64,000 bases of DNA. It comes from JALZAI01 sp038207565 (GTDB lineage Bacteria > Actinomycetota > Actinomycetes > Mycobacteriales > Jatrophihabitantaceae). The position numbers and the translations under genes were made by a program. Shown here in pieces: positions 59,421-64,000 of this stretch; within the stretch, counting starts at the first letter, position 1; each line of letters opens with the position of its first letter. The stretch is from assembly GCA_038207565.1 (NCBI GenBank), contig JBBQZQ010000005.1:1-64000 (forward strand), given 5' to 3'. The notes beneath the pieces were generated by a model, which did not search any database, was not told the origin of the DNA, and saw only the letters and a list, made by a program, of their open reading frames with translations.

Positions 59421-60078
59421 GTTCCAGGTCGGGGCGCGCTGTGCGTCCTCGACGTGACCGGTTCAGCACCACCGCGCCGATGCTCAGCGCGGCGAGCGCC
59501 CCGACGGCCACGAGAAACGGGGCCGAGGTCGGCCTGCCGCCGTACGCCCCGACCGCGACGTAGGCCACCGTTGCCGGCACGATCCCCAGCGCGGTGGCGG
59601 CGAGGTAGTGCGATGCCCGCACCGCGGTGAGGCCGCTCAGGTAGTTCAGCGCCAGGAACGGCACGACCGGGGTGAGTCGGGCCACGAGCACCGCCCAGAA
59701 CCCGCGACGGGACAAGAACCGGTCCAGCGTGGCCAGTCGGGCTCCGGTGAGATGCTGGACGGCGTCGCGACCGAGCAGCCGGCCCAGGAAGAACGCGGCG
59801 AACGCGCCGAGGCTGGCGCCGAGGATCACGATGGGAACGCCGCGACCCAACCCGAACACCGCCCCGGCGGCGATGGTCAACACGGTTGCCGGCAGCGGCA
59901 GCAGGCTCAGCACGGCGTAGCCGAGGGCAAACGCAACGCCGCCGAGCAGGCCCGTTCCCGCGTACCGGTCCCGCAATTGCGCCACGCTCGGCACGTCGAC
60001 GAGCACCGCGATCACGGTCACGACGACGACGAATATCGCGAGCACTGCAATCCGAACGCGGACGTGGGTGGGCATCAT
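59389..60078 (-). CDS. TVP38/TMEM64-family (DedA-like) membrane protein
   Basis: Start at 60078 where ATGA overlaps the ABC ATPase stop. 229 residues with several hydrophobic segments; the family signature region reads GAVFGLGRGVPIVILGASLG, AAFFLGRLLGRDAV, LDRFLSRRGFWAVLVARLTP and VVPFLALNYLSGLT. Role unknown; related proteins move lipids or ions across the membrane. Operon with the YnjBCD-like transporter. Confidence 0.88.
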   Translation of the reverse strand: MMPTHVRVRIAVLAIFVVVVTVIAVLVDVPSVAQLRDRYAGTGLLGGVAFALGYAVLSLLPLPATVLTIAAGAVFGLGRGVPIVILGASLGAFAAFFLGRLLGRDAVQHLTGARLATLDRFLSRRGFWAVLVARLTPVVPFLALNYLSGLTAVRASHYLAATALGIVPATVAYVAVGAYGGRPTSAPFLVAVGALAALSIGAVVLNRSRRGRTARPDLELSASGAGADD

Positions 60079-61130
60079 CTGCTGCTGGCGAGGACGGTGC
60101 AGGCTGCGGATGGCAGCCGCACGGTGAGAAGGCCGCCGACCTCGACCGGGCTTCCGACAGGCAGATGCGCCGTCAACGGGTGTCCGCTGCCGACGTCGAC
60201 CTCGACCACGAGGTGGGTGCCGGCGAAGCGCGCCGAGCACGCTCGCCCGGTCACCGTGTCCGGACCGGCCCGTCCGACGAGTTGGATCGCCTCGGGTCGG
60301 ATCACGAGGACGCCCGCGCCGTCCGGCTGCGCGGTCGGGGTCTGGAAACCTGCGGGGGTGCGGAAACACCCGGCGGCAACGACCCCGGGGATCTCGTTGA
60401 TTGCCTCGAAGAAGCGGGCCGCGGCCAGCGACGGCGGTCGCCGGTAGAACACCTCGGCCGGGGCGTGGCCGGCAAGGTGTCCGTGCAGCATCAGCGCGAT
60501 GTCATCGGCGACCTCGAGGGCTTCGGCCTGGTCATGGGTCACGAACAACGTCGTCACCCCGGCCTCTCGGGTCAGCTCCCGCACCAGCCTCCGCATCTGG
60601 GATCGGAGCGTTGCATCGAGCTGGGAGAACGGTTCGTCGAGCAGCAGCAGCCGTGGCGCGAGCACGAGCGCGCGAGCGAGCGCCACACGCTGTTCCTGCC
60701 CGCCGGACAGCTGCCCGACGCGGCGGGTCGCCAACGGGGTGAGTTGGACGCGCTCGAGCATCTCGTGCACCCTCGTGCGGATCTCGCTGCGGCGGGCGCG
60801 ACGCATCCGCAGCCCGAAGGCCACGTTGGCCTCCACACTGAGGTGAGGAAACAGCAGCGGTTTCTGGAACACCAGGCCGACCGGCCGACGCTCAGCCGCA
60901 ACGGCCCGTTGGCTGTGGCTGTCGAGCAATACCCTCCCGCCGTCTGGCGCGAGCAGACCGGCGATCAGCGCGAGAAGCGTGCTCTTCCCGCATCCTGACG
61001 GGCCGAGCAGTGCCGTGAACGACCCAGGAGCCAGCCGCAGGCTGACGTCGGACACCGCCGCAACAGCCCGGAAGTTCTTGGTCAGGCCGTCGAGGGTCAG
61101 TTCCGCGCCGACGGCTGTCCCGGCGTTCAC
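60075..61130 (-). CDS. ABC transporter ATP-binding protein, YnjD-like
   Basis: 351 residues. Walker A LGPSGCGKSTLLALIAGLL, Q-loop VFQKPLLFPHLSV, signature GQLSGGQEQRVALARALVL, Walker B LLLLDEPFSQLD, H-loop FVTHDQAEALEV; a C-terminal TOBE-like domain (VLVIRPEAIQLVG) follows. E. coli YnjD is shorter; the extra TOBE-type regulatory domain is like spermidine/thiamine importers. It overlaps the permease stop. Confidence 0.9.
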   Translation of the reverse strand: MNAGTAVGAELTLDGLTKNFRAVAAVSDVSLRLAPGSFTALLGPSGCGKSTLLALIAGLLAPDGGRVLLDSHSQRAVAAERRPVGLVFQKPLLFPHLSVEANVAFGLRMRRARRSEIRTRVHEMLERVQLTPLATRRVGQLSGGQEQRVALARALVLAPRLLLLDEPFSQLDATLRSQMRRLVRELTREAGVTTLFVTHDQAEALEVADDIALMLHGHLAGHAPAEVFYRRPPSLAAARFFEAINEIPGVVAAGCFRTPAGFQTPTAQPDGAGVLVIRPEAIQLVGRAGPDTVTGRACSARFAGTHLVVEVDVGSGHPLTAHLPVGSPVEVGGLLTVRLPSAACTVLASSR

Positions 61131-61972
61131 AGGCGGCCGAACCCGATTGCCGCGCCGGACACGCCCGAGAGGACGCGCGCGCTCACTGTGACCAGCAGCA
61201 GCGGCGGCACGATCACGAGCACCGCCAACGCCGCAGCCGCAGTGGTGTCCGAGGACCCGATCGCCGCGAACAGCAGCAACGGCAACGTCTGTACTTGGCC
61301 GCCGCCGACCAGCAGGGTCAACACGTACTCACTCCACGAGATCAGGAACGCGAACAGCCCGGCGGCAACGATGGCCGGGCGCAGCAGCGGCACGGTCACG
61401 AATAACAAGAGGCGTGTCGGGGCGGCACCGAGAGCGCGGGCCTGGCGTTCGTAGTCGAGGTCGTGATTGGCGAATGCTGCGCCGATCACAGTCGCTGCGT
61501 AGGGCACGGTCGGCATCAGCTGCACGAGCACGACTCCGATGACCGTGTCAGCGAGCCCGTAACGGATAAAGAATACCTGCAGCCCGAGCGTGACCGCGAG
61601 CCCGGGCACGATGACCGGAGCCAGCAGCAAGAACTGGATCAGCCGCCGACCCCGGAACCGGTACACACCGATGGCGCGCCCGGCCGGGAACGCGATGACG
61701 CAGGCCAGCACCGCGACGCTGACGCCGATCCCGATCGACAGCAGCAATCCGTGGGCGATCTGGCTCCGCGGGTCGGCCAGGATCCGCAGCCCTCGTGCGC
61801 TGGCGCGCTGGGGAATCAGGGCCGGGTATCGCCACTGTCCTGCAATCGCCCAGATCACCAGTGGGACGAGGGGCAGCAGCGCGCCGACGATCCCGGTCAC
61901 GGCGAGCACGGGAGCGAGTCGGGCGTGGGCACGGCCCCGCGATCCAGCGACGATGATCGACGTCTGGGTCAC
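61127..61972 (-). CDS. ABC transporter permease (second half of YnjC-like pair)
   Basis: GTG at 61972 overlaps the stop of the first permease (GTGA). 281 residues, six helices, with the EAA-type loop ERQARALGAAPTRLLLFVTV followed by PLLRPAIVAAGLFAFLISWS. In E. coli both permease halves are fused in one YnjC protein; here they are two coupled genes. Confidence 0.88.
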   Translation of the reverse strand: MTQTSIIVAGSRGRAHARLAPVLAVTGIVGALLPLVPLVIWAIAGQWRYPALIPQRASARGLRILADPRSQIAHGLLLSIGIGVSVAVLACVIAFPAGRAIGVYRFRGRRLIQFLLLAPVIVPGLAVTLGLQVFFIRYGLADTVIGVVLVQLMPTVPYAATVIGAAFANHDLDYERQARALGAAPTRLLLFVTVPLLRPAIVAAGLFAFLISWSEYVLTLLVGGGQVQTLPLLLFAAIGSSDTTAAAALAVLVIVPPLLLVTVSARVLSGVSGAAIGFGRL

Positions 61973-62910
61973 AGCGACCTGCGGGACAGCCGAGTAGCCA
62001 TAGCCAGATAGACCGCAACCACGACCAACGACAGGACCGTGATGAGCACGGCGACCGCCATCGCCTCGGGTCGCGCGGTCAGGTCGGTGGAGGTGTAGGC
62101 CTGATAGGCGACCACCGGCAGGGTCGCGGGGTAGGGCCGGCCGAGCAGGTAGGGGACCTCGTAGGAGCCGGCCGCGAACGCGAACACCAGGATCGAGGCG
62201 GTGCCGACGGTTGGCGCGAGCAGCGGGAGGGTGACGTGCCGCAGGCGTCGCCAGCGGCCGGCGCCGAGCACGCGAGCGGCCGAGTCCAACTCGGCGGCTC
62301 CTCGGTTGAGGGCCGACAGCGCGAGCACGGTGATGAACGGGGTCTCCTTCCAGACGTACTCGCTGATGATGCCGACGCCGAAGCGGTCGGCGGTGAGCGC
62401 GGGAAACGAGGCGGGGGCGCCGGTGAGCCCGATCGCGTGACCGATGCGCGACAGGAAGCCCGCCTGGTCGAGCAGCAGGACCATGCACAGCGCACCGACC
62501 AGGTGGGGGACGGCCAGGTTTACCTGCAGGAGGCCGCTGACCCAGCGACGGCCCCGACCGAGGCGCCGGATGACCAGCGCCGCCGCGACGCCGAGCGTCG
62601 TCGCGAGCGCGGTGGACACGAACGCGATCCGCAGCGTGAGCAGCAGCGAGGCCCGCACGGCGGGATCCGTCCACACCTGCCGGTACGCGTTCGTCGACCA
62701 GTGCCAGCGTGGCAGGAACGGCTGGTAGCCGAAGCTCTGCGCGAGGGCTTGGGCCACGCCGGCGGCGAAGAAGACCGCGATGACCAGCATTGCCGGGCTC
62801 AGCAGCAACCCGATGCGCACAGCTCGAGACAGTCTCTGCGCGCCGGATCGTGCTGGCGTGGGAGCGTTGTCGACGTCCGGCCCGGCTCCGATGTGGGCGC
62901 TGGTTGTCAT
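61969..62910 (-). CDS. ABC transporter permease (first half of YnjC-like pair)
   Basis: 313 residues, six helices. The EAA loop reads LDSAARVLGAGRWRRLRHVT followed by LPLLAPTVGTASILVFAFAA. The segment GIISEYVWKETPFITVLALS is typical of the family. Start is four bases after the substrate-binding protein stop. Confidence 0.88.
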   Translation of the reverse strand: MTTSAHIGAGPDVDNAPTPARSGAQRLSRAVRIGLLLSPAMLVIAVFFAAGVAQALAQSFGYQPFLPRWHWSTNAYRQVWTDPAVRASLLLTLRIAFVSTALATTLGVAAALVIRRLGRGRRWVSGLLQVNLAVPHLVGALCMVLLLDQAGFLSRIGHAIGLTGAPASFPALTADRFGVGIISEYVWKETPFITVLALSALNRGAAELDSAARVLGAGRWRRLRHVTLPLLAPTVGTASILVFAFAAGSYEVPYLLGRPYPATLPVVAYQAYTSTDLTARPEAMAVAVLITVLSLVVVAVYLAMATRLSRRSL

Positions 62911-62914
62911 CCGC

Positions 62915-64000
62915 TCACCCTTGCAGGATGTTGGTCTTCCAGTCCTTCTCGATCCGGGACACGTACCCGCTGGCCAGTTCCGGTTGGGCGTGGCGGGTGA
63001 GCGCGTGCAGAGGGAGCACGGACCGGCTGAGCGGGACTGCGGCGAACCGTGCCCGTATCGCGGGACTGGTGCGGGCGAGGTCGATGCCGGGATAGATCCC
63101 TTCTGCCTGGTAGAGCGCGAGTTGGGTCTGCGGGTCTTGCAGGAGGTTGGCGAGCACGAGCGCGGCGGCGTGATGGGCGGCGTTGGCCGGGACGGCGAGG
63201 AAGCTGTAGTTGGCGATGTTGCCGACCGACGGCACGGCCTCGCGGGTGGTGCTGGGATACAGCCCCTTTTTCACCTTGTCGCCCACTGCGCCCGGCCCGT
63301 AGGTGAAGTAGGCGCTGATCTGCCCGTCGCCGAACAGTTTCTCCACCTGGTCCTGGGTCTGCGGATACGTGGAGCCACCGCGCCACAGCGATGGACGGAT
63401 GGCCTTCAGCCGGGCCCACAGCTTCGCGGCCGCCGGCGCGTAGCGGGACTCGTCGAAGGCGCCGCTCAGGGTCCTCGGGCCGCCGATCGTGTCGTAGAGG
63501 ATGGTGCGCACGGCCATCGAAGCGGTGAAGTCGGGCAGCGCCGGATAGGTGAACTGGCCGGGGTGCGCCTTCGCCCACGCGAACAGCGCCGTAATCGACG
63601 TGACGTCGCCGGGCGCGAGCTTGGCCGAGTCGTACACCAGCGCGGAGTCGGCCTGCTGCCACACGGCCTCGCATCCGTTGACGGGCACGCCGAAGTCGTT
63701 GGCGACAGCGGGGTCGGCGGTGTTGACATAGCGGGCGTTCGGTAGCCGCGCGGGCCAGCCGCAGGACCAGAGCTTTGCCTGCACGCCGGTGGCGAAGTTC
63801 TCGCCGTTGACCCAGATCGCATCCACCGAGCCGCCAGACGTCTTGCCGGCCTGCTTCTCACCGAGCACCGTGTTGATCGCGTCGGACGTGTCGGTGATCT
63901 TGACCTGATTCAGCGTGACGCCATCTTTGCGCAGCCGATCGGCGACGTACCCGGTGACGAAGCTGTTGAGGGTGTCGTCACCGCCGTACATATACCAGTT
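62915..64000 (-). CDS. ABC transporter substrate-binding protein, YnjB-like (5' end outside window)
   Basis: The frame is open to the right edge (NWYMYGGDDTLNSFVTGYVA), so the signal peptide lies outside. At least 362 residues are visible. GGSVDAIWVNGENFATGVQA, LPNARYVNTADPAVANDFGV, PVNGCEAVWQQADSALVYDS and WAKAHPGQFTYPALPDFTAS match the YnjB pattern ('GGSVDLIWINGENF', 'LPNxxYVD', 'FTYPxPPDFTGS') closely. Ligand of YnjB is not established. First gene of the operon running to 59389. Confidence 0.9.
   Translation of the reverse strand, partial: NWYMYGGDDTLNSFVTGYVADRLRKDGVTLNQVKITDTSDAINTVLGEKQAGKTSGGSVDAIWVNGENFATGVQAKLWSCGWPARLPNARYVNTADPAVANDFGVPVNGCEAVWQQADSALVYDSAKLAPGDVTSITALFAWAKAHPGQFTYPALPDFTASMAVRTILYDTIGGPRTLSGAFDESRYAPAAAKLWARLKAIRPSLWRGGSTYPQTQDQVEKLFGDGQISAYFTYGPGAVGDKVKKGLYPSTTREAVPSVGNIANYSFLAVPANAAHHAAALVLANLLQDPQTQLALYQAEGIYPGIDLARTSPAIRARFAAVPLSRSVLPLHALTRHAQPELASGYVSRIEKDWKTNILQG

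Overview
The window comes from a high-GC Gram-positive actinobacterium (Actinomycetota). The evidence is strong GC bias at third codon positions, many GTG starts, ATGA/GTGA stop-start overlaps, a SARP/AfsR-type regulator, SCO6880-type conjugation proteins, an actinobacterial tad locus and class III cyclase/STAND proteins. Genus cannot be fixed from the sequence. All calls were made by eye; no search was run.

Layout. 0-3 kb is a graveyard of broken genes: the end of a metallophosphoesterase, pieces of IS30, IS1634-like and IS3 transposases, and stubs of a TetR regulator and an ABC ATPase. 3.1-5.6 kb carries a large lipoprotein with a TolB-like propeller. 5.7-34.8 kb looks like an integrative element. 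From right to left it has tRNA-Gly(CCC) used as attachment site, integrase, excisionase and a double-HTH repressor; then, on the minus strand, a tad (type IVc pilus) gene set and a type IV secretion-like set (NlpC/P60 hydrolase, small membrane protein, VirB6-like protein, SCO6880 protein) that stops at an IS1380 remnant before any VirB4 or VirD4 ATPase is seen. A near-identical 34-bp element lies 31-42 bp before three start codons (excisionase gene, small membrane protein operon, DUF6668 operon) and probably ties them into one regulon.

The tad genes are split at 18.0-24.6 kb by an oppositely oriented, nested mobile module. It has a tyrosine recombinase, a small HTH protein and a zinc-ribbon recombinase with one in-frame amber stop. 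Its cargo is an MFS transporter and a metal-resistance cassette: a MerR regulator with a ZntR-like operator, a 19-residue peptide with nine cysteines, a CmtR-like ArsR repressor and a CDF-like transporter. The cysteine-rich microprotein is the most striking small gene in the window.

34.8-55.7 kb is accessory DNA. It holds a second, truncated integrase facing the same tRNA, an AfsR-like regulator, a mosaic of pseudogenes (stress protein, PucR, TerD, IS6, IS3, IS110, IS30, kinase tail) and a cluster of cyclic-nucleotide genes: Crp/Fnr, cyclase-FHA, patatin with a cNMP-binding domain, and cyclase-STAND ATPase. Three small secreted, aromatic-rich, two-cysteine proteins lie next to the two large STAND-type regulators.

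55.9-64 kb looks like ordinary chromosome. It has an NrtS-like protein, a methyltransferase, an ECF sigma factor with its anti-sigma factor and a mercuric-reductase-like flavoprotein, all tightly overlapped. Convergent to these is a TVP38 membrane protein with a YnjBCD-type ABC transporter, an association also known from the E. coli ydjXYZ-ynjABCD region.
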